Of a DNA stretch of 64,000 nucleotides, positions 28,810 through 37,123 are shown in pieces (the first letter of the stretch is position 1; every line of letters begins with the position of its first letter). A program made the translations under genes and the position numbers. The notes under the pieces were generated by a model. That model searched no databases and was not told the origin of the DNA. It saw only the letters and a list, made by a program, of their open reading frames with translations. Source of the stretch: Mixta sp. Marseille-Q2659 (lineage in GTDB: Bacteria > Pseudomonadota > Gammaproteobacteria > Enterobacterales > Enterobacteriaceae); the NCBI RefSeq assembly GCF_940807255.1, contig NZ_CALNWY010000003.1:124001-188000 (forward strand). The letters run 5' to 3'.

Positions 28810-29259
28810 TTAAAGATCGTCGAGGAAGGTATTGTCCAGCTGACGAAACGCGCGTTTTAACAGATCCGCCAGCGCCTGATAGGTTGGCTTCCCTTCAACC
28901 GGGGCGATGGCCTGCCCTGCCTGTTGCAGCTTTTCGCGCACTTCATGAAACCAGCTAAGCAGCGCGGGCGGCAGCGGCGTAACGGAGCGGCGGCCTAACC
29001 ACCACAGTCCCTGCATCGGCAGGCTGCAGGCAAACAGCGCGATAGCAACCGCCGGGCCTAACTGCCCGCCCAGCGCAATTTGCCAGGTTAATGTGAAGAT
29101 GGCCAATGGCGGCATAAAGCGTATGGCAAAGCGCGTTACGCTGCTGATGCGGTTTTCCGGGAAAACCGGCGCGAGGCGTTTATCGTTCGGCCATGTTTTC
29201 ATGTAGTGCTGTCCAAGCTGGAATGTTTTAAACCAACCGACGCTGGATTCATTTGCCAT
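28810..29259 (-). CDS. yfbV: YfbV, Ter-macrodomain insulation protein
   Basis: A 149-residue inner-membrane protein of the UPF0208 family (E. coli 151). It has two adjacent transmembrane helices at about 44-64 and 67-87 and soluble ends on both sides. In E. coli YfbV is needed to confine MatP-dependent organisation to the Ter macrodomain. No matS-like site is visible in this window. It diverges from ackA, as in E. coli. Confidence 0.93.
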   Translation of the reverse strand: MANESSVGWFKTFQLGQHYMKTWPNDKRLAPVFPENRISSVTRFAIRFMPPLAIFTLTWQIALGGQLGPAVAIALFACSLPMQGLWWLGRRSVTPLPPALLSWFHEVREKLQQAGQAIAPVEGKPTYQALADLLKRAFRQLDNTFLDDL

Positions 29260-29594
29260 GGCTCACCTCAACTTCTTTTGCAAGATTTAAAAAATTTAAG
29301 CAACGAAACAACTTTATGTGACATCATTCAAAAAATTTTGTTTTTACGTGGGAGCGCCGTTATTCTGAGCGCGTTTTTTTACGCCTCCAGCAAGGCCGAT
29401 CCCTATTATTCCGAGGTCGAGCCACTGAAAGCCATGCAGCTTTCAAATTTTTACGTAAAATTACCGTCTTTTTTTGCTGTCGGATAACTTTTTGCTGGCA
29501 GTATGATGATAATCATTAATGTACCAGCTTTCATACTTTAGGATGATAGACTGATTGCGTTTTTTTTAGCCACTTTTGACTAATAGGTACTTCC
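29260..29594. other. Divergent promoter region yfbV-ackA
   Basis: A 335-bp AT-rich region carrying the promoters of ackA (plus) and yfbV (minus). A Fur-box-like stretch is at 29507-29521. I see no gene. Confidence 0.5.
29507..29521. promoter_or_regulatory. Fur-box-like sequence upstream of ackA
   Basis: TGATAATCATTAATG matches 12 of 15 positions of the 7-1-7 Fur motif TGATAATnATTATCA. It lies about 75 bp before the ackA start. Function is unproven; AT-rich regions give chance matches. Confidence 0.3.
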
Positions 29595-30797
29595 ATGTCG
29601 AGTAAGTTAGTACTGGTTCTGAACTGCGGTAGTTCTTCTCTTAAGTTTGCCATCATCAACCCGGCGGATGGGAAAGAATACCTGTCAGGTCTGGCCGAAT
29701 GCTTCCATTTGCCCGAAGCGCGCATTAAATGGAAACTGGACGGCTCCAAGCAGGAAGCTGAGCTGGGTGCGGGCGCTGCCCACAGCGAAGCCCTGAACTT
29801 CATTGTTAAAAACATTCTGGCACAAAAACCTGAGCTGTCGGCACAAATTGCTGCAATCGGTCATCGTATCGTTCACGGCGGTGAAAAGCTGACTCAGTCC
29901 GTGGTCATTAATGATGCGATTGTGCAGGATATTAAGGAGGCTTCGCCTTTTGCTCCGCTGCATAACCCGGCGCATCTGATCGGTATCGATGAAGCGCTGA
30001 AAAACTTCCCGCACCTTTCTGATAAAAACGTAGCGGTTTTCGATACGGCTTTCCATCAGACGATGCCTGAAGAATCTTACCTCTACGCCCTGCCTTATAA
30101 TCTGTATAAAGAACACGGCATTCGTCGCTACGGCTTCCACGGTACCAGCCACTACTATGTTTCAGTTGAAGCAGCACGTATGCTGAACAAACCGGTCGAA
30201 GAGCTGAACGTGATCACCTGCCACCTGGGCAATGGTGCTTCTGTCTCTGCGATTCGCAACGGCAAGTGCGTGGACACCTCCATGGGTCTGACGCCGCTCG
30301 AAGGTCTGGTGATGGGCACGCGCAGCGGCGACATCGATCCGGCGATCATTTTCTTCCTGCACGATACGCTGGGCATGAACATTGACGCCATCAACAAGCT
30401 GCTGACCAAAGAATCGGGCCTGCTGGGCCTGACCGGCGTAACCAGCGACTGCCGCTACGTGGAAGAAAATTTCACCACTAAAGACGATGCGAAACGCGCA
30501 ATGAACGTCTTCTGCCATCGCCTGGCCAAATATATCGGCTCTTACACCGCGATGATGGATGGCCGCCTGGACGCCGTCGTATTTACCGGCGGTATCGGTG
30601 AAAACGCAGCGATGGTGCGCGAACTGTCGCTGGCGAAGCTGGCGCTGCTGGGCTTTGAAGTGGATCATGAGCGTAACCTGGCGGCACGTTTCGGTCAGGA
30701 AGGCTTTATTAATAAAGAAGGCACCCGTCCGGCGCTGGTGATTCCAACCAATGAAGAGTTGGTTATCGCTCGCGACGCCGCGCGCCTTACCGCATAA
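29595..30797 (+). CDS. ackA: Acetate kinase
   Basis: A 400-residue ASKHA-fold kinase, end-to-end similar to E. coli AckA. It interconverts acetyl phosphate and ADP with acetate and ATP. The N-terminal NCGSSSLKF loop holds the conserved asparagine, with [17 protein letters not shown] (catalytic histidine) and TRSGDIDPA downstream. It forms the ackA-pta operon, with pta 67 bp downstream after a strong hairpin. The pathway provides acetate overflow and the acetyl-phosphate pool. Confidence 0.98.
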   Translation: MSSKLVLVLNCGSSSLKFAIINPADGKEYLSGLAECFHLPEARIKWKLDGSKQEAELGAGAAHSEALNFIVKNILAQKPELSAQIAAIGHRIVHGGEKLTQSVVINDAIVQDIKEASPFAPLHNPAHLIGIDEALKNFPHLSDKNVAVFDTAFHQTMPEESYLYALPYNLYKEHGIRRYGFHGTSHYYVSVEAARMLNKPVEELNVITCHLGNGASVSAIRNGKCVDTSMGLTPLEGLVMGTRSGDIDPAIIFFLHDTLGMNIDAINKLLTKESGLLGLTGVTSDCRYVEENFTTKDDAKRAMNVFCHRLAKYIGSYTAMMDGRLDAVVFTGGIGENAAMVRELSLAKLALLGFEVDHERNLAARFGQEGFINKEGTRPALVIPTNEELVIARDAARLTA

Positions 30798-30803
30798 GAC
30801 TCT

Positions 30804-30827
30804 CTCCGTCAGCCCAGGCTGACGGAG
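30804..30827 (+). terminator. Hairpin (possible attenuator) between ackA and pta
   Basis: An 11-bp perfect stem CTCCGTCAGCC (30804-30814) / GGCTGACGGAG (30817-30827) followed by TTGTTTT. It has the form of a weak Rho-independent terminator and could lower pta relative to ackA or protect the ackA 3' end. Confidence 0.6.
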
Positions 30828-30864
30828 TTGTTTTGACACCCCTGAAATACCTGAGAGGTTTACT

Positions 30865-33018
30865 GTGTCACGTACCATTATGCTTATTCCTACCGGCACC
30901 AGCGTCGGCCTGACCAGCGTCAGCCTCGGCGTCATCCGGGCGATGGAGCGCAAAGGGGTTCGCCTCAGCGTGTTCAAACCCATCGCACAGCCGCGTGCCG
31001 GCGGCAATGCGCCTGACCAGACCACCACTATTATCCGTAAAAACTCCTCCATTCCCGCCGCTGAGCCGCTGCTGATGTCGCGCGTTGAATCCCTGCTGGG
31101 TTCTAACCAGCAGGACGTGCTGATGGAAGAGATTATTGCCCGCTACCATGCCAATACCCAGGATGCCGAAGTGGTGCTGGTTGAAGGCCTGGTGCCAACC
31201 CGCAAACATCAGTTCGCCAACGCGCTTAACTATGAAATCGCGAAAACGCTGAATGCGGAAATTATTTTTGTTACCGCGCTGGGCAACGATTCGCCGGCAC
31301 AGCTGAAAGAGCGTATCGAAGTGACGCAAAGTAGCTTTGGCGGCAACAAAAATAAAAGCATCACCGGCGTTATCATCAACAAACTGAATGCGCCGGTTGA
31401 CGAACAGGGACGTACCCGTCCCGATCTGTCAGAAATCTTTGATGACTCCACCAAAGCCAGCGTCGCCAATATCGATCCGAAGGCGCTGTTCGCTAACAGC
31501 CCGCTGCCGGTACTGGGCTGCATTCCGTGGAGCTTCGATCTGATCGCTACCCGCGCCATTGATATGTGCCGTCACCTGAACGCGCGCGTAATCAATGAAG
31601 GCGAAATTCAGACGCGTCGCGTTAAATCAGTCACCTTCTGCGCGCGCAGCCTGCCGCATATGCTGGAGCATTTCCGTCCGGGCTCGCTGCTGGTGACCTC
31701 GGCGGATCGTCCTGACGTACTGGTCGCGGCCTGTCTGGCAGCGATGAACGGCATTGAAATCGGCGCAATTCTGCTGACTGGCGGTTATGAAATGGATGAG
31801 CGTATTCGTAAACTTTGCGAACGCGCCTTCCAGACCGGCCTGCCGGTATTTATGGTGAATACCAATACCTGGCAAACCTCGCTCAGCCTGCAGAGTTTCA
31901 ATCTGGAAGTGCCCAGCGACGATACCCAGCGCATTGAGAAAGTGCAGGAATATGTCGCCAGCCATATCAGCAGCGACTGGATTGAATCCCTGACCGCAGC
32001 TTCAGAGCGCACCCGTCGTCTTTCCCCACCGGCTTTCCGCTATCAGCTTACCGAGCTGGCGCGCAAAGCGGGCAAACGCATCGTGCTGCCGGAAGGCGAT
32101 GAGCCGCGTACCGTTAAAGCGGCGGCTATTTGTGCCGAACGCGGCATTGCGCAGTGCGTTCTGCTGGGTAACCCGGATGAAATTAAACGCGTGGCGGCGG
32201 CGCAAGGTGTCGAACTGGGCGAAGGCATTGAGATTATCGACCCGGAAGAGGCGCGTAATGATTATGTCGCCCGCCTGGTTGAGCTGCGTAAAAACAAAGG
32301 CATGACCGAAGTTGTGGCGCAGGAACAGCTGGAGGATAACGTGGTGCTGGGCACCATGATGCTGGAACGCGATCGGGTAGACGGCCTGGTTTCCGGTGCG
32401 GTACATACCACTGCTAACACTATCCGTCCGCCGTTACAGCTGATTAAAACCGCGCCGAACAGCTCGCTGGTGTCTTCCGTATTCTTTATGCTGCTGCCGG
32501 AGCAGGTGCTGGTTTACGGCGATTGCGCGATCAACCCGGATCCGACCGCGGAACAGCTGGCGGAAATCGCTATTCAGTCAGCGGATTCTGCCGCGGCGTT
32601 CGGCATTGAGCCGCGCGTGGCGATGATCTCCTACTCCACCGGTAACTCAGGCGCAGGCAGCGACGTTGAGAAAGTGCGTGAAGCAACGCGCATTGCGCAG
32701 GAAAAACGCCCGGATCTGGTTATTGATGGTCCGCTACAGTATGACGCGGCGATCATGGAAGACGTGGCAAAATCCAAAGCGCCGAACTCTCAGGTTGCCG
32801 GTCGCGCAACGGTATTTATTTTCCCGGATCTGAATACCGGTAATACCACTTATAAAGCGGTACAGCGTTCCGCAGATCTCATTTCCATTGGTCCTATGCT
32901 GCAAGGCATGCGTAAGCCAGTTAACGATCTGTCTCGTGGCGCGCTGGTTGATGATATTGTTTATACCATCGCTCTGACCGCTATTCAGGCAGCACAGGCG
33001 GCAGAACAGCAGAGCTAA
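30865..33018 (+). CDS. pta: Phosphate acetyltransferase
   Basis: A 717-residue enzyme converting acetyl-CoA and phosphate to acetyl phosphate and CoA. It has the long enterobacterial layout: an N-terminal P-loop-like regulatory domain ([15 protein letters not shown]), a DRTGG domain in the middle, and the C-terminal PTA_PTB catalytic domain (from about residue 390, [47 protein letters not shown]). The start codon is GTG, as in E. coli, with GAGAGG upstream. A terminator follows within 16 bp. Confidence 0.98.
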   Translation: MSRTIMLIPTGTSVGLTSVSLGVIRAMERKGVRLSVFKPIAQPRAGGNAPDQTTTIIRKNSSIPAAEPLLMSRVESLLGSNQQDVLMEEIIARYHANTQDAEVVLVEGLVPTRKHQFANALNYEIAKTLNAEIIFVTALGNDSPAQLKERIEVTQSSFGGNKNKSITGVIINKLNAPVDEQGRTRPDLSEIFDDSTKASVANIDPKALFANSPLPVLGCIPWSFDLIATRAIDMCRHLNARVINEGEIQTRRVKSVTFCARSLPHMLEHFRPGSLLVTSADRPDVLVAACLAAMNGIEIGAILLTGGYEMDERIRKLCERAFQTGLPVFMVNTNTWQTSLSLQSFNLEVPSDDTQRIEKVQEYVASHISSDWIESLTAASERTRRLSPPAFRYQLTELARKAGKRIVLPEGDEPRTVKAAAICAERGIAQCVLLGNPDEIKRVAAAQGVELGEGIEIIDPEEARNDYVARLVELRKNKGMTEVVAQEQLEDNVVLGTMMLERDRVDGLVSGAVHTTANTIRPPLQLIKTAPNSSLVSSVFFMLLPEQVLVYGDCAINPDPTAEQLAEIAIQSADSAAAFGIEPRVAMISYSTGNSGAGSDVEKVREATRIAQEKRPDLVIDGPLQYDAAIMEDVAKSKAPNSQVAGRATVFIFPDLNTGNTTYKAVQRSADLISIGPMLQGMRKPVNDLSRGALVDDIVYTIALTAIQAAQAAEQQS

Positions 33019-33033
33019 TTCTGTATGACCTGT

Positions 33034-33059
33034 TAAAGGCGGCTGAGGCCGCCTTTTTT
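33034..33059 (+). terminator. Terminator after pta
   Basis: Stem AAAGGCGGC (33035-33043) / GCCGCCTTT (33048-33056) with a 4-base loop and a U-run, ending the ackA-pta unit. Confidence 0.88.
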
Positions 33060-33173
33060 ATTTCCACTAATCACCTGTTTTCTCTGTCCAGGGCGTTTTC
33101 TTTTTACCCTGGTTCTTATTTTCAGTTTTAAAATAAGGCGGACAACCTTGAAAGATTTGGTAATGACTCCAAC

Positions 33174-33677
33174 TTACTGATAGTGTTTTATGTTCAGATA
33201 ATGCCCGATGACCTTGTCATGCAGCTCCACCGATTTTGAGAACGACAGTGACTTCCGTCCCAGCCTTGCCAGATGTTGTCTCAGATTCAGGTTATGTCGC
33301 TCAATGCGCTGAGTGTAACGCTTGCTGATAACGTGCAGCTTTCCCTTCAGGTGTGATTCGTACAGCGGCCAGCCATCCGTCATCCATACCACGACCTCAA
33401 AGGCCGACAGCAGGCTCAGAAGACGCTCCAGTGTGGCCAGAGTGCGTTCACCGAAGACGTGCGCCACAACCGTCCTCCGTATCCTGTCATACGCGTAAAA
33501 CAGCCAGCGCTGACGTGATTTAGCACCGACGTAGCCCCACTGTTCGTCCATTTCAGCGCAGACAATCACATCACTGCCCGGTTGTATGCGCGAGGTTACC
33601 GACTGCGGCCTGAGTTTTTTAAGTGACGTAAAACCGTGTTGAGGCCAACGCCCATAATGCGTGCACTGGCGCGACAT
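33174..33677 (-). CDS. insB: IS1 protein InsB (catalytic part)
   Basis: The 167-codon insB frame contains the transposase catalytic residues: an aspartate in [12 protein letters not shown], a second in WMTDGWPLY, and the glutamate in [20 protein letters not shown]. It differs from the E. coli K-12 IS1 copies at scattered positions, so it belongs to a related isoform. It is normally expressed only as part of the InsAB' fusion. Confidence 0.95.
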   Translation of the reverse strand: MSRQCTHYGRWPQHGFTSLKKLRPQSVTSRIQPGSDVIVCAEMDEQWGYVGAKSRQRWLFYAYDRIRRTVVAHVFGERTLATLERLLSLLSAFEVVVWMTDGWPLYESHLKGKLHVISKRYTQRIERHNLNLRQHLARLGRKSLSFSKSVELHDKVIGHYLNIKHYQ

Positions 33678-33871
33678 CCGACGCCATTCATGGCCATATC
33701 AATGATTTTCTGGTGCGTACCGGGCTGAGAGGCGGTGTAAGTGAACTGTAGTTGCCATGTTTTACGGCAATGAGAGCAGAGATAGCGCTGATGTCCGGCA
33801 GTGCTTTTGCCGTTACGCACCACGCCTTCAGTAGCGGAGCAGGAAGGACATCTGATGGAAATGGAAGCCAC
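33174..33871 (-). CDS. insAB': IS1 transposase InsAB' (frameshift product)
   Basis: In IS1 the active transposase is made by a -1 ribosomal frameshift from insA into insB at an A6C slippery run. Here that run is present on the minus strand (33614-33620) inside the insA/insB overlap. The fusion joins the InsA zinc-finger and HTH DNA-binding region to the DDE domain of InsB. Its expected size is about 232 residues. The coordinates given span both frames. Confidence 0.85.
33596..33871 (-). CDS. insA: IS1 protein InsA (DNA-binding, repressor)
   Basis: A 91-residue protein, the canonical InsA length, starting at GTG. A zinc-finger-like N-terminus (CPSCSA...CSHC) precedes an HTH ([20 protein letters not shown]). 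InsA binds the IS1 ends and represses the promoter in the left inverted repeat, limiting transposition. Its 3' part overlaps insB and carries the slippery site. Confidence 0.96.
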   Translation of the reverse strand: MASISIRCPSCSATEGVVRNGKSTAGHQRYLCSHCRKTWQLQFTYTASQPGTHQKIIDMAMNGVGCRASARIMGVGLNTVLRHLKNSGRSR

Positions 33872-33926
33872 GCAAGCACCTTAAAATCACCATCATACAC
33901 TAAATCAGTAAGTTGGCAGCATTACC

Positions 33927-34251
33927 AAAGATTTCACTATGAAACTGTCAGCATTATAACCCACTTTAAAATATAGCCTTTTCGCCGTTCCATCATAAAA
34001 AATAAGCGAAGCGGCTTTGATAAGCCCTTACAAAAAATAAGCGAAACCGCGCATTTTCATATTAAAGAAATAAATAGCCGCTTGCCGCTTCGCTTATTTT
34101 CCTGTCACAAACCTTAAAATTATTTTGGTCAAATCTGCATTCCCTACTAGCCTTAAATTACCTGAAATAAGAGGTATCGCTATTTTTCACGCATGTTGAA
34201 AAATTAATTCTGTGGCAACGGGTTAAAAGATAAAGATAGGGAGTCAATATT
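33927..34251. other. Spacer with repeats upstream of the membrane-protein gene
   Basis: A 325-bp AT-rich gap between IS1 and the 34252 gene. It carries direct and inverted copies of an AAAATAAGCGAA sequence (see the repeat at 33997-34100). It must include the promoter of the membrane-protein gene; no gene is seen in it. Confidence 0.5.
33997..34100. repeat. Direct plus inverted repeat cluster (ATAAGCGAA units)
   Basis: AAAAAATAAGCGAA occurs twice as a direct repeat (33997-34010 and 34032-34045). The first copy, extended to AAAATAAGCGAAGCGGC (33999-34015), recurs inverted as GCCGCTTCGCTTATTTT at 34084-34100, giving 17-bp arms around 68 bases. It could fold as a long stem or form a protein-binding array. 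Confidence 0.65.
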
Positions 34252-35283
34252 ATGAGTGAACATCCTGAGCATCTCCGCAACCGGCATGATACGGCCTGGG
34301 TGGAACCGGTGAATGGTGTACCGCTGAAGCGCATTTCATGGAGCGCTATCTTTGCCGGCGTTATCGCTGCGATATTAATTCATCTGCTATTAACACTGTT
34401 GGGTACGGCAATTGGTACCACCAGCATCGATCCTATGAAAGAACAAAATCCGCTGGACGGCATTGGTACCGGCGCGGCTATCTGGACCGGCATCAGCATG
34501 CTGGTTTCAATCGCCGTGGGTGCCTGGGTGAGCGGACGGCTGGCCCAACGCGAAGGAATGCTGCATGGCCTGCTGATGTTTGGCGTAAATACGCTGTTTA
34601 GTCTGTGGCTGGCGGTAATGCTGGTGAACTCGGCCATGCATGGTGCAATGAACGTCATGGGTGCAGGCCTGAACGTTATCGGTAGCAGCATTTCAGCCGT
34701 TGCGCCGCAGGCAAAACAAATGGCGCAGGATAAATTGCAGGAGAGCGGCATTAACCTGAATGATTTGCAGAATGAATTAGAAACCACGCTGCGCCAGACG
34801 GGTAAACCTGAACTCCAGCCGGAAAATCTGCAAAATGATGCGCAGAATGCCGCTGACAGCGCACAGAATCAGGCACAGGCTACGGCCAATAATCCGCAAA
34901 ACGCCGATACTGATATTGCCAACTGGGTTAAAGGATTAATTAACAGCAACCAGGATACTTTACAGGCTGCCGACCGTGACGCGCTGAAAAATATTATTAA
35001 AGCCCGTACCGGAAAAACCGATGCTGAAGCGGAACAGATTGTCGATCAGACAGAGAAAAGCTATCAGCAGGCTCGTCAGAAATATAATGAGTTAAAACAG
35101 CAGGCGGAACAGAAAGCGCGTGAAGCAGCGGATAAAGCCGCCGCCGCCACTGCGAAAGCCAGCTGGTTTGCCTTCTTTATGCTGATTATTGAAGCCATTC
35201 TGGCCGGCGTAATGGGTATGGTAGGTCGTCGTACTCAGCCGCGTGAGGTACTGAGCCATCAGCGTCCAACCAAACGTGACTAA
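34252..35283 (+). CDS. Uncharacterised membrane protein with Gln/Ala-rich coiled-coil domain
   Basis: A 343-residue protein I do not recognise by function. Three hydrophobic helices occupy about residues 27-50, 69-93 and 103-128, with glycine zipper-like spacing (IFAGVIAAI, GAWVSG). There follows a long hydrophilic segment (about 135-305) rich in Gln, Ala, Asn and Lys with heptad character (QKYNELKQQAEQKAREAADKAAAATAK). A last helix lies at about 309-327, before a basic tail. This gives a four-helix inner-membrane protein with a large helical domain on one side. AGGGAG is well placed before the ATG and a terminator follows directly, so it is a single-gene unit. A stress or envelope role would be a guess. 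Confidence 0.85.
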   Translation: MSEHPEHLRNRHDTAWVEPVNGVPLKRISWSAIFAGVIAAILIHLLLTLLGTAIGTTSIDPMKEQNPLDGIGTGAAIWTGISMLVSIAVGAWVSGRLAQREGMLHGLLMFGVNTLFSLWLAVMLVNSAMHGAMNVMGAGLNVIGSSISAVAPQAKQMAQDKLQESGINLNDLQNELETTLRQTGKPELQPENLQNDAQNAADSAQNQAQATANNPQNADTDIANWVKGLINSNQDTLQAADRDALKNIIKARTGKTDAEAEQIVDQTEKSYQQARQKYNELKQQAEQKAREAADKAAAATAKASWFAFFMLIIEAILAGVMGMVGRRTQPREVLSHQRPTKRD

Positions 35284-35291
35284 ATCCTGGT

Positions 35292-35325
35292 AAAAAAAGG
35301 GCGGGATGAATTCCCGCCTTTTTTA
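35292..35325 (+). terminator. Terminator after the membrane-protein gene
   Basis: Stem GGCGGGA (35300-35306) / TCCCGCC (35312-35318) flanked by A and T runs. Being symmetric, it may also end the converging PTS-transketolase operon. Confidence 0.85.
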
Positions 35326-35346
35326 TTAGCCTTATTCCCGCTTTTC

Positions 35347-36300
35347 TCAGAGTAACTCTCGCGCCGCCGCGACAATATCCTGCATCGTCAGGCCATACTC
35401 TTTCTGTAAAAATTCCTGCGTACCGACCTGACCGTAGCGCTCTTTCACACCCACGCGCCGCATCGGCACCGGACAGGTTTCCACCAGGACTTCTGCGACC
35501 GCCGATCCCAGCCCGTTATGAATGCTGTGATTTTCACAGGTCACGATACGTCCGGTTTTCTCAGCATAATTTTTCACCAGAATGCGATCGATGGGTTTCA
35601 GGGTAAACATATCGATAACCGCCGCGCTGACGCCTTCGCGCTCCAGCTGGCGCGCCGCCTCCAGCGCTTCTGCCACCATAATGCCGTTAGCAATCAGTGT
35701 AATATCCTCACCCTCGCGCAGCACGTTGCCCTTGCCGATGGTAAAGGTTGAGCCTGGCGCATAAACGCTCGGCGCCTGCTTACGGATGGTGCGCACCCAG
35801 TAAAAGCCGTCAAGATCGATAAGCTGGCGCAGCACATCCTCAAACATCACCGCATCAGTCACCTCCAGCACCACCGAGTGCGCCAGCCCGCGCACAATGC
35901 CCATATCCTCAAATGACATATGGGTGCCGCCGTTATGGCAGGCGGTAACGCCCGCATCGGACGCGATAACCTTAACGTTGTTGCGCGCATAATCCAGCGA
36001 CATAAACAGCTGGTCGAAGCAGCGACGGCTGGCAAAGGCGGTAAAGGTATGAACAAAGGGCTTACGTCCGGTCAGCGACAGCCCGGCGGCCGTGCCTATA
36101 ACGTTGGCCTCCATAATCCCGCAGTTGATTACGTGCTTTGGATGCGCGCGCGCCACGCCGTCCATCGCCATTGAACTCATCAGGTCCGCCTCAAGGGCGA
36201 TAATCGGGCTTCCCGCTTCAATCTGTGCCGCAACGAAGCTGGCATACACTTTGCGCATCTCCGTAGCATCTTTTTGTCCTGCCGGTGCAACCTTAATCAT
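35347..36300 (-). CDS. Transketolase-like protein, C-terminal half (PYR and C domains)
   Basis: A 317-residue protein equivalent to the pyrimidine-binding and C-terminal domains of transketolase. It keeps the cofactor glutamate in NCGIMEANVIGTAAGL, the GMTHGSFE-like segment as GGTHMSFEDMGIVRG, and the C-terminal NHSIHNGLGSAVAE motif. It works only with the N-terminal half encoded next door; together they should bind thiamine diphosphate and move two-carbon ketol units. Its start overlaps the partner's stop by 8 bp. It is the last gene of the PTS operon. The sugar phosphate used is unknown. Confidence 0.88.
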   Translation of the reverse strand: MIKVAPAGQKDATEMRKVYASFVAAQIEAGSPIIALEADLMSSMAMDGVARAHPKHVINCGIMEANVIGTAAGLSLTGRKPFVHTFTAFASRRCFDQLFMSLDYARNNVKVIASDAGVTACHNGGTHMSFEDMGIVRGLAHSVVLEVTDAVMFEDVLRQLIDLDGFYWVRTIRKQAPSVYAPGSTFTIGKGNVLREGEDITLIANGIMVAEALEAARQLEREGVSAAVIDMFTLKPIDRILVKNYAEKTGRIVTCENHSIHNGLGSAVAEVLVETCPVPMRRVGVKERYGQVGTQEFLQKEYGLTMQDIVAAARELL

Positions 36301-37123
36301 GGACAGCCTCCAGTTGGCGAATGGTCTCGTTCAGCGTCTGTTTCATCTCTTCGGTCAGCCGCAGGTGGTGAGAGTTGCTCAGCTGCTCCAGATACGGCAC
36401 GCCCTGCCCTTTAATGCTGTCGAGAATAATGACGCGAGGAGGGGCCTCCGCTGGCGGAACCGGCAGCGTCTGCTCCAGCAGTCCGGCAATGTCATCGCCT
36501 TTTACAGTCACCACATCAAAGCCGAAAGCGCGGAATTTTCCCGCCAGATCGAACGCGCAGATAATTTCGTCCAGCTCGCCATCAAGCTGCTGTTTATTCC
36601 AGTCGACGAATATCGTCAGGTTGTTGAGGCGGTGATGAGCAATAAACTGGAATGCCTCCCAGCACTGACCTTCGTTCAGTTCGCCATCCCCAACGATACA
36701 GAACACCCGATTCGGACGCCCCGCCAGCCGGTGCGACAGCGCCATGCCGCCAGCGATAGAGATCCCCTGCCCCAGCGATCCGGTAGTGGCGTCCACGCCG
36801 CGGGTTTTCAGCCGATCCGGGTGGCTGGGCAGCCGGGTGCCGTTTTGGTTCAGCGTGCTTAACGCCTCCTGCGGAAAATAGCCTTTAAGAGCTAAGGTGC
36901 TGTAGAGTGCTGGCCCCGCGTGACCTTTCGACAATACGAAGTAATCCCGCTCCGGCCAGTCCGGGTTTGCCGGGTCGATTTTCATTACTGCGCCATAGAG
37001 AACCGCCAGCGTTTCTACTACCGACATGCTGCCACCGTAGTGTCCGAAACCAAGTTGCGTCAGTGATTTAAGTGTGGCGATGCGGATCTCGCGCGCCAGT
37101 TGTGTGACTTCTTTCACATTCAT
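36293..37123 (-). CDS. Transketolase-like protein, N-terminal half (PP domain)
   Basis: A 276-residue protein equivalent to the diphosphate-binding domain. It shows the thiamine-diphosphate motif GDG (145-147) to N176 (VGDGELNEGQCWEAF...WNK), the SKGHAGPALY segment with its catalytic histidine, and TGSLGQGISIAGGMAL. Split transketolases of this kind are common in carbohydrate operons. Its ATG overlaps the stop of the PTS IIC gene (ATGA), so the two are translationally coupled. That coupling links the enzyme to the imported sugar. Confidence 0.9.
   Translation of the reverse strand: MNVKEVTQLAREIRIATLKSLTQLGFGHYGGSMSVVETLAVLYGAVMKIDPANPDWPERDYFVLSKGHAGPALYSTLALKGYFPQEALSTLNQNGTRLPSHPDRLKTRGVDATTGSLGQGISIAGGMALSHRLAGRPNRVFCIVGDGELNEGQCWEAFQFIAHHRLNNLTIFVDWNKQQLDGELDEIICAFDLAGKFRAFGFDVVTVKGDDIAGLLEQTLPVPPAEAPPRVIILDSIKGQGVPYLEQLSNSHHLRLTEEMKQTLNETIRQLEAVHD

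Larger units (their letters stand above)
33159..33926 (-). mobile_element. Complete IS1-family insertion sequence
   Basis: Exactly 768 bp, the canonical IS1 size. The ends are 23-bp imperfect inverted repeats starting GGTAATG: GGTAATGACTCCAACTTACT on the left and, as reverse complement, GGTAATGCTGCCAACTTACT on the right. Flanking copies of AAAGATTT (33151-33158 and 33927-33934) form an 8-bp target duplication, at the short end of the usual IS1 range of 8-10 with 9 typical. Both reading frames are open and the frameshift signal is intact, so the element could be active. It has landed in the spacer downstream of pta and disrupts no recognisable gene. Confidence 0.97.
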
